A stretch of 5,484 bases of DNA, taken from the NCBI GenBank assembly GCA_022508725.1, contig JAFLUR010000160.1, positions 1 to 5,484 of the forward strand, in the 5' to 3' direction. Position numbers and translations under genes: made by a program. Under the pieces are notes generated by a model. That model saw only the letters and a list, made by a program, of their open reading frames with translations. It made no database searches and was not told the DNA's origin. This DNA is from Oscillospiraceae bacterium. Lineage in GTDB: Bacteria > Bacillota > Clostridia > UBA1381. Every line of letters starts with the position of its first letter. Within the stretch, counting starts at the first letter, position 1. Below are positions 1 through 5,434 of this stretch, in pieces.

Positions 1-89
1 GTCACGGCCGCCTGCTTGCGGCGAAGGAACTCGGTGTATCTCAAGCGCCTGTTGACTATCAGGATTATGAGAGCGAAGCGTCCGAATAG
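1..89 (+). CDS. 3' end of an unidentified protein, probably a phage tail gene
   Basis: Partial gene entering from the left edge; reading from base 3 gives 28 residues, HGRLLAAKELGV...YESEASE, then TAG at 87-89. The tail is acidic and has no motif I recognise. It stops only 8 bases before the start of the tail-hub gene, so the two are probably cotranscribed and perhaps translationally coupled. In PBSX-like tail operons the gene just before xkdQ is the LysM-bearing xkdP, so that is the positional expectation. However, the visible residues do not resemble a LysM repeat, so I do not assign it. Confidence 0.6.
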   Translation, partial: HGRLLAAKELGVSQAPVDYQDYESEASE

Positions 90-97
90 TCGAGAGC

Positions 98-1339
98 GTG
101 AAAAACAAGCTGTCGCCTATGGTTGGCGCGGTAAAGGAAAAGCTGTCGGGAATCAAGGACGCTTTCAGAAACGCTTTCTCGAATGCGGTTAATTTTATAA
201 AAACATCATATAATGAGGGCGCGTTAAAGCCTGTCGTTGATACTACCGAAAATCAAACGGAAACGTATATGTATTCCGAAAACACCTATTCCGACGCCGA
301 GAAAGAATCGACGGTCGTTTGGAATAACCGCGTCAGGGAAAATATTCATTCGGCGGTTCAAAACGCAGCGGCAATTCCGACTTCGGGCGAGCTTGTGGTT
401 TACGCAAACGGCGAAGATATAACGAAAATAACCGGAAATCTATCATGGAAAAACAGTATATACGAGTTGTCAACGACAATGTCGTTTGATGTTGCAAAAT
501 CGGACGCCGCATATCTGACCGATTTAATATACACTCCGAAGGTCGGAGATATTGTACGGCTTGTAACGAACGTCGAGATTTTTCGCGGGGTGATTATCAA
601 GGTTGACGACGGCGATAAAAACTGTAATAAATACAGCGCAGCAGACCTCGGATGGTATTTGAACAAGACGAGCCAAACGTATCAGTTCAAAGATATCACG
701 GCCGCAGACGCAATTAAGGCGCTGTGCGACGATCTGTCAATAAATATTGTTATGCTTCCGGAGCTTACAACGGTGATAAAACAGATTTATTTTGACAAAA
801 CCGTATCCGCAATTTTGACGGACATTCTTGATAAATGCGGCGGCGATTATAACTATGATTTTGTACCGGAGGTACTTCGGATTTATAAAATGGGAGATTT
901 GGTTGCGTGCCCTGAATTTCAAATTGCAAGCAATATCCCGCAGGAATATTCTCCGAACTACCGAAGGAACGTGAGTCACAGCCTGTCTGTTGAGGAAATG
1001 AAAAATTCAATCAAGATAACATCGGAAAAGGACAGCGTCTATACGGAAATAATGGTGAAGCAAAACAGAGAACTTATTGACCGGTACGGCTTCTTGCAGA
1101 AGATAGTCAAAATCGATCCCGAAAAGGAAAGCGCAGAGGCGGCGGCGGAACGTGAGCTTGCCGAAAACGCAAAGGAGAGCGAAACATACAGCTTTGAGAT
1201 AATTGAAAAATACGCCGGCTATACCCGTGCAGGCGAAGTGATAACCGTGGACGATGTATTGTATGTCATTATGAGTACCGATCACCGAGTTACGGACGGA
1301 TGGCATTTTGATAAGCTGGAATTACGAAAATTAAGTTGA
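98..1339 (+). CDS. xkdQ: XkdQ-like phage tail hub protein (gpD family)
   Basis: Structural protein of a contractile phage tail or phage-tail-like particle. XkdQ/YqbQ proteins belong to the gpD/gp27-type hub family, which joins the tube to the baseplate. The 413-residue product carries the family's features. A first domain begins near residue 99 (LVVYANGEDITKITGNLSW), followed by TPKVGDIVRL (146-155) and FRGVIIKVD (162-170). Further on are DYNYDFVPEVLRIYKMGD (250-267) and the typical C-terminal block ending DGWHFDKLELRKLS. Residues 1-95 precede the recognisable hub domain and form an extension rich in Ala, Lys, Asn and Thr. The start is GTG at 98, because the frame has a stop at 68-70 and no nearer start; the ribosome binding site is poor (GAGAG almost touching the start), and ATG 119 is an alternative. 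The gene looks intact. Its usual neighbours are missing downstream, where a promoter and non-structural genes begin within a few bases of the stop. Confidence 0.82.
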   Translation: MKNKLSPMVGAVKEKLSGIKDAFRNAFSNAVNFIKTSYNEGALKPVVDTTENQTETYMYSENTYSDAEKESTVVWNNRVRENIHSAVQNAAAIPTSGELVVYANGEDITKITGNLSWKNSIYELSTTMSFDVAKSDAAYLTDLIYTPKVGDIVRLVTNVEIFRGVIIKVDDGDKNCNKYSAADLGWYLNKTSQTYQFKDITAADAIKALCDDLSINIVMLPELTTVIKQIYFDKTVSAILTDILDKCGGDYNYDFVPEVLRIYKMGDLVACPEFQIASNIPQEYSPNYRRNVSHSLSVEEMKNSIKITSEKDSVYTEIMVKQNRELIDRYGFLQKIVKIDPEKESAEAAAERELAENAKESETYSFEIIEKYAGYTRAGEVITVDDVLYVIMSTDHRVTDGWHFDKLELRKLS

Positions 1340-1342
1340 CGG

Positions 1343-1371
1343 TTGAAATCAATCGAGAATTGAGGTATAAT
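1343..1371 (+). promoter_or_regulatory. Sigma-A type promoter for the cargo block
   Basis: TTGAAA (1343-1348), a 17-base spacer and TATAAT (1366-1371) make a near-consensus vegetative promoter starting four bases after the tail-hub stop codon. It would initiate at about 1378, ahead of the GTG at 1404. The -10 sits within two tandem 11-base units, AGGTATAATTA (1363-1373) and AGGTATATTTA (1374-1384), which differ at one base and could be an operator. This gives the five downstream genes a start of transcription independent of the tail operon. Confidence 0.6.
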
Positions 1372-1403
1372 TAAGGTATATTTAATCAAGGGAGCGAAGT
1401 ACT

Positions 1404-1748
1404 GTGAAAAAGGTAAAAATTACTGTATTGAAAACAACTTTGGATAAGGAATTGGCGGCAGAATACGGAGCGGAGGGTTTAACGGCGTGTCCGATGCTGA
1501 AAGAAGGTCAAGTTTTCTACGCCGATTATGCAAAGCCGGACGGGTTATGCGATGAGGCATGGAAAGCGATATACCAATATGTGTTCGCGCTTGCCCACGG
1601 TGCGGATAAGGATGTTTTTTATTACGGCGATTGGATAAGAAAGCCCGGCGTTGCGATTTGCAGCTGTAATGACGGTCTGCGTCCCGTAATATTCAAGCTC
1701 GAAGCTACGGATACGGTATCGGAGATCGATTATACACCTGTGAGGTAA
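1404..1748 (+). CDS. TIGR04076 family protein
   Basis: A 114-residue soluble protein that resembles the TIGR04076 family, a group of small cysteine-containing bacterial proteins without a known function. Supporting features are the N-terminal MKKVKITVLKTTLDKELAAEY, a CPMLKEGQVF segment (28-37), DGLCDEAWKAIYQYVFALAHG (46-66), and the C-terminal CSCNDGLRPVIFKLE segment. The conserved Cys and the 'DGLRPVIFK' ending are what I recognise. Start is GTG at 1404, preceded at 9 bases by AAGGGAG (1388-1394), a good ribosome binding site, so the non-ATG start is credible. It is the first gene after the 1343-1371 promoter and is 64 bases upstream of dinB. No signal peptide or membrane segment is visible. 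Function unknown. Confidence 0.78.
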   Translation: MKKVKITVLKTTLDKELAAEYGAEGLTACPMLKEGQVFYADYAKPDGLCDEAWKAIYQYVFALAHGADKDVFYYGDWIRKPGVAICSCNDGLRPVIFKLEATDTVSEIDYTPVR

Positions 1749-1812
1749 CAGCAGAGGTTTCAAGAAACTGTTAAGATTACAGCCGATTTCGGGAAAGTAA
1801 AAAGGTAATGCT

Positions 1813-3060
1813 ATGGACAGACTTATTTTTCACGTTGATGTAAACAGCGCGTTTCTTTCGTGGGAAGCTGCGAGGCGCATATCGGAGGGCGGCCGGGATA
1901 TACGCAATATACCGTCGTGCATAAGCGGCGACCCGTCCGAAAGAACAAGCGTTGTGCTTGCAAAATCGATTCCGGCGAAAAAATACGGAATAAAAACGGG
2001 CGAGCCGATCTCGGCGGCTTTGAGAAAATGCCCCGATTTATATATAGCCGGACCGGATTTCAAGCTGTACCGTAAATGCTCGAAAGCATTCAAGGATATA
2101 TGCCGTAAATATGCGCCTGTGGTAGAGGAATTTTCAATAGACGAATGTTTTCTTGATATGACGGGGACAGGTCGGGTATATCCCGATCCGATAGCAACAG
2201 CTTATGAGATAAAAGACACTATACGCGATTCTCTCGGTTTTACCGTAAATATCGGAGTAGGCTCAAATAAATTACTTGCGAAAACAGCGAGTGATTTTGA
2301 AAAACCGGATAAAGTGCATACTCTGTTCACGGAAGAAATACCGGATAAATTATGGCCGCTGCCTGTTTCGGATTTGTTTATGGTGGGCAGATCGGCAAGA
2401 GAAAAGTTGGAGCGAAAACGGATTTTCACAATAGGAGATTTGGCGCATCTTGACTTGAAATTTACGCAGCGGATATTGGGAGTTAAAATCGGAACGCATC
2501 TGCATGAATATGCAAACGGCATAGATCATTCGGAAGTGTCCGACGAACCCAAAGCGGCGAAAGGATACAATATTTCGACTACATTCAACGAAAATGTCAC
2601 CGATACGGAACAGGCAAACAAAGCGCTGCTTACGCTTGCCGACACAGTATCCGCAAGAATGAGAAAGGATAATGTAAAGGCAATGTGCGTTTCGGTAAAA
2701 ATGCGGAGTGACACGTTCCGGAATAAATCGCGTCAGACCGTTCTTGATGAGCCGACCGATATAACTGCGGAAATATATGAAACGGCGCGCCGCCTTCTTG
2801 CCGATGCTTGGGATACGCGTGTTCCGCTGCGGCTGTTGGGTATTTCTCTGACAAAGCTTGCCGACGGCGGCAATGAGCAGATTTCGCTGTTTCCCGATGA
2901 AAAACGTGAAAAGAACAGGATGCTTGACAAGACGGTGGACTCTATACGAAGCAGATACGGACAGGATTCCGTAAAGCGCGGTTCGACGCTCCGGTCCGGT
3001 ACGGAAATAGGCAGGAAGCACAAGGCTCATTTAGAGGATAATGAGAATAGAACAAAATAA
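1813..3060 (+). CDS. dinB: DNA polymerase IV (Y-family, DinB)
   Basis: Error-prone translesion DNA polymerase that extends primers past damaged template bases. The 415-residue length and domain order match complete Pol IV proteins. The palm carries the three metal-binding acids: Asp9 in FHVDVNSAF, and Asp110/Glu111 in FSIDECFLD. Phe14, five residues after Asp9, is at the steric-gate position that excludes ribonucleotides. Other landmarks are ERTSVVLAKSIPAKKYGIKTG (fingers, 43-63), VNIGVGSNKLLAKTASDFEKP (palm), the helix-hairpin-helix region around 183-240 and a little-finger domain from about 245. QISLF (356-360) is a typical beta-clamp binding peptide, followed by a charged tail. Start is ATG 1813 with AAAAAGG about 8 bases upstream. 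I see no Gram-positive LexA box (GAAC-N4-GTTC) upstream, so SOS control is not supported here; it may be read from the promoter at 1343. A prophage-borne or a host copy are both possible. Confidence 0.93.
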   Translation: MDRLIFHVDVNSAFLSWEAARRISEGGRDIRNIPSCISGDPSERTSVVLAKSIPAKKYGIKTGEPISAALRKCPDLYIAGPDFKLYRKCSKAFKDICRKYAPVVEEFSIDECFLDMTGTGRVYPDPIATAYEIKDTIRDSLGFTVNIGVGSNKLLAKTASDFEKPDKVHTLFTEEIPDKLWPLPVSDLFMVGRSAREKLERKRIFTIGDLAHLDLKFTQRILGVKIGTHLHEYANGIDHSEVSDEPKAAKGYNISTTFNENVTDTEQANKALLTLADTVSARMRKDNVKAMCVSVKMRSDTFRNKSRQTVLDEPTDITAEIYETARRLLADAWDTRVPLRLLGISLTKLADGGNEQISLFPDEKREKNRMLDKTVDSIRSRYGQDSVKRGSTLRSGTEIGRKHKAHLEDNENRTK

Positions 3061-3152
3061 ACGAGGATAAAACGAAAAACACAAGTGATAAATTTTAATT
3101 TATTAAGTAATGAATGATCGGTAAATCGGAATTGGGAGATATGTTAATTGTT

Positions 3153-3680
3153 ATGAAAAAGAATATGATTTTGCTGACAATTATGTCTTTGATTGTGTTG
3201 TCAGCGTCGGGAGTTATATATCGTTTTACGGGAAGCAGGGTTATTTTCTCGGTTGCCGTAACATTTGGTACGATATTTTATCATTTGGCTATCCGTTTGA
3301 CTGTAGGGTATTTTATAAACGCAAGATATAATAACCGGATGAATTACACAAAAAAGTGGTTTGCGGAAAAAGCATTTGAACGAAACCTTTATAAAAGAAT
3401 TCAAGTGAAGAAATGGAAAAAGCTGCTTCCGACATTTAACCTGCAAGATTTCGATTTAAAGAATCGTTCCGTGCCGGAGATTATACAAGTAACCTGCCGG
3501 TCTGAGGTTGTTCATGAAGTGAATATGCTACTCAGTTTCGTTCCTGTTGTATTTACTGTTTGGTTTGGTTCTGCGGGAGTGTTTTTGCTCACATCATGCG
3601 CCGCTTTTTTATTCGATGGTATTTTTGTGATAATACAGAGATACAATCGACCGCGATTGATTCGGTTGATGAAAAAATAA
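3153..3680 (+). CDS. CrtO-like integral membrane protein (glycosyl-4,4'-diaponeurosporenoate acyltransferase family)
   Basis: Small membrane protein resembling the family named after staphylococcal CrtO, which adds a fatty acyl chain to a glycosylated C30 carotenoid in staphyloxanthin synthesis. Four hydrophobic segments are visible, at about residues 5-23, 29-53, 123-140 and 142-163 counting from ATG 3153. Between the second and third lies a basic cytoplasmic-looking region with family-like landmarks: KKWFAEKAFERNLYKRIQVK, KWKKLLPTFNLQDFD, and CRSEVVHEVNMLLSFVPVVF with the conserved His-Glu. The protein ends QRYNRPRLIRLMKK. The frame opens at ATG 3114, right after a stop codon and with no ribosome binding site. 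I prefer ATG 3153 because GGGAG (3134-3138) lies upstream, although its 14-base spacing is long, and the resulting 175 residues are close to CrtO's length; ATG 3141 is also possible. No carotenoid genes are nearby, so the substrate is unknown and the acyltransferase role is only by family name. Confidence 0.7.
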   Translation: MKKNMILLTIMSLIVLSASGVIYRFTGSRVIFSVAVTFGTIFYHLAIRLTVGYFINARYNNRMNYTKKWFAEKAFERNLYKRIQVKKWKKLLPTFNLQDFDLKNRSVPEIIQVTCRSEVVHEVNMLLSFVPVVFTVWFGSAGVFLLTSCAAFLFDGIFVIIQRYNRPRLIRLMKK

Positions 3681-3705
3681 ATTTTAATCTGTTATGGGGG
3701 GTACT

Positions 3706-4206
3706 ATGGAAATATCATATAGAATTGCAAATATTGATGATTTAGATGAGATTTCCCAATTAGTTGAAAATGCTATAAAACATATGGAATATGAACATAT
3801 TTATCAATGGGATAATATTTACCCTACAAAAGAAGATTTCAGCGATGATATTAAGAAAAATGAATTATACATAGGCACCATCAATAATAAAATAGCGGTT
3901 GTATATGTTTTAAACAAAAAATATGATGAACAGTACAAAAACGGAGAATGGAAATATAACAGTGACAATTTTAATGTAATTCATAGATTATGTGTTTCAC
4001 CTGATTTTCAGAAAAAAGGTATTGCACATACAACATTATTGCACATTGAAGGCGAATTAAGATTTCTTGGAATTAAATCTATACGACTTGATGTATTTTG
4101 TGAAAATCCGTATGCATTGAAATTGTATTCCAATAATGGCTATCACAAAGTTGGTGTTGCACATTGGCGAAAAGGTGAATTTCTCTTAATGGAGAAACTT
4201 CTATAA
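3706..4206 (+). CDS. GNAT family N-acetyltransferase
   Basis: A 166-residue soluble acetyl-CoA-dependent N-acetyltransferase of the Gcn5-related fold; substrate unknown. The start MEISYRIANIDDLDEISQLV is the usual beta1-alpha1 opening. IYQWDNIYPTKEDFSDDI (32-49) and LYIGTINNKIAVVYVL (54-69) are typical. The core is IHRLCVSPDFQKKGIAHTTL, in which QKKGIA (102-107) is the pyrophosphate-binding loop of motif A, followed by LDVFCENPYALKLYSNNGY (motif B). ATG 3706 is chosen over the in-frame ATG 3694 because a run of six G (3696-3701) lies just before 3706 as ribosome binding site. The gene starts 25 bases after the CrtO-like gene and is followed by the DUF1349 gene after 26 bases, suggesting one transcript. 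Its coding DNA is visibly richer in A and T than dinB, a hint of separate origin. Confidence 0.88.
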   Translation: MEISYRIANIDDLDEISQLVENAIKHMEYEHIYQWDNIYPTKEDFSDDIKKNELYIGTINNKIAVVYVLNKKYDEQYKNGEWKYNSDNFNVIHRLCVSPDFQKKGIAHTTLLHIEGELRFLGIKSIRLDVFCENPYALKLYSNNGYHKVGVAHWRKGEFLLMEKLL

Positions 4207-4232
4207 ACCGGAATTTGCAAAGGAGAATGATA

Positions 4233-4841
4233 ATGGATTTGAAAAAATTCAACCGGACGCGAGAGTCCGGAAATTACAAAATATATGACGATAAAATCGA
4301 AATTGTTACCAAACCGTACACCGATTTATGGCAAAGAACATATTATCATTTTCAAAACGATAATGCCACGGTTTTGCAGACGGAAACAGATGAAAAATAC
4401 TTTAGTTTTGTTGTGAAAACAGACTTCAAAGAAAGCCGTCGCAGATTCGACCAATGCGGAATTGTTATGTATTTGGACAGTGAAAATTGGTTAAAATGTT
4501 CCGTGGAATATGAAAATAACGAATTTCAACATTTGGGAAGCGTTGTAACCAATAACGGGTATTCGGATTGGGCTACCACGGAAATAGATAATTCCGTTAA
4601 ATCCATGTGGTATCGTTTAAGCAGAAGAGAATACGATTATCGTATGGAATGTTCTTATGACGGTATCACTTTCAGTCAAATGAGAATTTGTCATATGTTT
4701 AAAGGCGGCGGAAAAATCACTTTCGGTATTTATGCGTGTTCACCGGAGGACTCATCGTTCAAGGCAACATTCACCGATATTCAAATCATGGAATGTCAAT
4801 GGGAGGCCCATAACGGACAACAACCGGATAGGAATTGTTAA
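4233..4841 (+). CDS. DUF1349 domain-containing protein
   Basis: A 202-residue protein that matches the DUF1349 family, whose members have a concanavalin A-like beta-sandwich fold and are sometimes called 'regulation of enolase protein 1-like'. Molecular role not established. Diagnostic segments are FDQCGIVMYLDSENWLKCSVEYE (72-94), LGSVVTNNGYSDWAT (101-115), MWYRLSRRE (125-133), CSYDGITFSQMRI (140-152) and FGIYACSPEDSSFKATFTDI (164-183). The Asn-Gly-Tyr-Ser-Asp-Trp block is especially typical. No signal peptide is visible, so it is probably cytoplasmic. The frame can be opened from TTG 4215, but AGGAG at 4221-4225 sits 7 bases before ATG 4233, making that the likely start. It is the last gene of the block; an intrinsic terminator begins 30 bases after its stop. 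Confidence 0.85.
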   Translation: MDLKKFNRTRESGNYKIYDDKIEIVTKPYTDLWQRTYYHFQNDNATVLQTETDEKYFSFVVKTDFKESRRRFDQCGIVMYLDSENWLKCSVEYENNEFQHLGSVVTNNGYSDWATTEIDNSVKSMWYRLSRREYDYRMECSYDGITFSQMRICHMFKGGGKITFGIYACSPEDSSFKATFTDIQIMECQWEAHNGQQPDRNC

Positions 4842-4870
4842 ATTCTTGCGTGTGAAAGCAATTTAATTAT

Positions 4871-4903
4871 AAAGCGATTATCAAAATGATAGTCGCTTTT
4901 TTT
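4871..4903 (+). terminator. Strong intrinsic terminator ending the cargo block
   Basis: A 13-base stem, AAAGCGATTATCA (4871-4883) with TGATAGTCGCTTT (4887-4899), closes on an AAA loop. Every position pairs, with a single G-U wobble. The right arm runs into a T tract that continues to 4903. This is a textbook rho-independent terminator for the DUF1349 gene and those upstream. It lies only 21 bases before the start of the truncated tail-type gene, so it also separates cargo from phage DNA. Confidence 0.92.
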
Positions 4904-4924
4904 GATGCATGGAAGGAGGACATT

Positions 4925-5125
4925 ATGAGCGCTGTTGAGGAATTGGCAAGGCATATACGGGACAGAGATAATCCCTCTCCGTACACTCCGATGTTCGGTA
5001 AAATCATCTCGCTGCCTATATGTCAATGTACAACCATCTCGAAACAAGTGTACAACTTGAGCGGAAGTACTGTACAACTTGAGCGGAATCGCTGTACAAC
5101 TTCGACGGTAGATGTGTTCAATTGA
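4925..5125 (+). pseudogene. Truncated DUF2577/XkdR-like phage tail gene
   Basis: An excellent ribosome binding site, GGAAGGAGGA (4911-4920), precedes ATG 4925. The first 31 or so residues (MSAVEELARHIRDRDNPSPY, then TPMFGKIISLP) resemble the N-terminus of DUF2577/XkdR-type tail proteins, where a short helix is followed by an LG-x-VIS-P-like strand. Those proteins are roughly 100 or more residues long and their gene normally follows xkdQ directly. Here likeness ends at about base 5020, exactly where the TGTACAAC repeats begin. The remaining codons to TGA 5123-5125 read through the repeat DNA (STVQLERNRCTTS) and are not family sequence. I therefore read it as a gene broken by a transposon end. 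The family call depends on a short stretch and on synteny with the hub gene at 98-1339. A 66-residue product could still be made. Confidence 0.55.
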
Positions 5126-5140
5126 AACGGTATATTCAAT
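5021..5140. mobile_element. Probable transposon end (IS21-like multiple-site terminus)
   Basis: Likeness to a tail gene stops at about 5020 and is followed by TGTCAATGTACAAC (5021-5034), which begins with the TG dinucleotide typical of many DDE transposon tips, and then a regular ladder of repeats. Multiple ~20-base transposase-binding repeats inside the terminus are known for IS21-family elements and for the Tn7/Mu-type group. The spacing and immediate tandem arrangement fit IS21 best, but no istA or istB coding sequence and no opposite end are present in the window, so the family is an inference. The right limit is uncertain: IS3-type sequence begins between about 5123 and 5160. Confidence 0.5.
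5027..5122 (+). repeat. Five direct repeats at 22-base intervals
   Basis: TGTACAAC occurs at 5027, 5049, 5071 and 5093, with a degenerate fifth copy, TGTTCAAT, at 5115. Each is exactly 22 bases from the last, about two helical turns. Copies 2 and 3 share the longer unit TGTACAACTTGAGCGGAA followed by four variable bases; copies 1 and 4 diverge after the first eight to ten bases. Such phased sites fit cooperative binding of a protein along one face of the helix, most likely a transposase at its element's end. The fifth copy contains the perfect palindrome TTCAATTGAA (5118-5127). Confidence 0.9.
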
Positions 5141-5141
5141 T

Positions 5142-5222
5142 TTATATGTGTTTACCCAATTCTTCTATTTCATCGGATAGCTTTAATGCCTCTGTTTTGA
5201 ATTCTTTGCTGTATTTTGACAT
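5142..5222 (-). pseudogene. 5' fragment of an IS3-type transposase gene (orfA)
   Basis: On the minus strand, the complement of CAT at 5220-5222 starts a 26-residue frame, MSKYSKEFKTEALKLSDEI..., ending at TAA (5144-5142). The opening closely resembles the N-terminus of IS3-family OrfA proteins (helix-turn-helix DNA binding, normally about 90-100 residues, with 'S-x-E-F-K-x-E-A-V/L-x-L'). After SDEI the sequence leaves the family pattern (EELGKHI then stop), so the helix-turn-helix is not completed. A purine-rich GAAAGAGAG precedes the start on that strand. No orfB is present; the element was cut where the 22-base repeat ladder begins. Not functional. Confidence 0.6.
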
Positions 5223-5356
5223 CTCTCTTTCTGATCTTTGTCATTCCAGATTTTGGGATATTTTTGAATCCTATTTAAATTATATCACTCCAAAGAGTGG
5301 AAATTAAAGAATTATTAAAAATTGTATGAAATTTTAATAATTTTTTATACAAAGTA
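5223..5356. other. AT-rich non-coding stretch: leader of the IS3 remnant and a small inverted repeat
   Basis: This stretch holds no gene I can support. On the minus strand TATAAT (complement of 5279-5284) lies upstream of the orfA fragment and could be its old -10 box. A hairpin pairs CACTC (5286-5290) with GAGTG (5295-5299). An 11-base perfect inverted repeat, AATTATTAAAA (5310-5320) with TTTTAATAATT (5332-5342), is followed by four more T, so a weak terminator is possible, though the stem is all A and T. The outer boundary and terminal inverted repeat of the IS3 element could not be identified. Confidence 0.4.
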
Positions 5357-5385
5357 TTGACAAAATATAAACTTAGTTATATAAT
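5357..5385 (+). promoter_or_regulatory. Perfect-consensus sigma-A promoter
   Basis: TTGACA (5357-5362), a 17-base spacer and TATAAT (5380-5385) match the vegetative consensus at all twelve positions with optimal spacing. Transcription would start at about 5392 and reach the ATG at 5435. A promoter this strong directly followed by operator-like palindromes suggests tight repression. Confidence 0.85.
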
Positions 5386-5415
5386 GATAATAAGTTATTG
5401 ATAATAAGTTATTAT
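5385..5415 (+). promoter_or_regulatory. Two tandem palindromic operator-like sites
   Basis: TGATAATAAGTTAT is repeated exactly in tandem (5385-5398 and 5399-5412). Each copy contains a palindrome centred on G: ATAATAA-G-TTATTAT is perfect in the second (5401-5415), while the first (5387-5401) matches in its inner ten positions. The sites cover the expected transcription start of the consensus promoter, where a bound dimeric repressor would block initiation. The regulator is unknown; it could be encoded by the gene that starts at 5435. Confidence 0.6.
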
Positions 5416-5434
5416 ATTGTCAGGGGGGCGATAT

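Noticed and set aside
1749..1812. Search for a LexA/SOS box before dinB
   Set aside because: No GAAC-N4-GTTC type site; only a weak GGTTTC-AA-GAAACT inverted repeat with six-base arms, not convincing as an operator or terminator.
2350..3030. Long open frame on the minus strand opposite dinB (226 residues), plus several shorter ones opposite dinB and the tail hub
   Set aside because: They lie wholly inside well-supported plus-strand genes, are rich in Arg, Cys, His and Ser as expected of antisense frames, show no family motif and lack ribosome binding sites.
3088..3103. AT-only inverted repeat ATAAATT-TT-AATTTAT after dinB
   Set aside because: Seven A/T pairs with a two-base loop and no T tract after it; too weak to call a terminator, and such repeats are expected by chance in AT-rich gaps.
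4838..5077. Minus-strand frame of 79 residues over the terminator and tail-gene remnant
   Set aside because: It crosses the intrinsic terminator and the broken tail gene, has no ribosome binding site and no recognisable motif.
5027..5122. Possible CRISPR array or plasmid iterons
   Set aside because: The 22-base units are immediately tandem with only four to fourteen variable bases and no unique spacers of 30 or more, and no cas or replication initiator gene is present. A transposon terminus explains the broken gene better.
5122..5307. Plus-strand frame of 61 residues in the AT-rich region
   Set aside because: No ribosome binding site, low-complexity composition, and it runs antisense to the recognisable IS3 orfA start.
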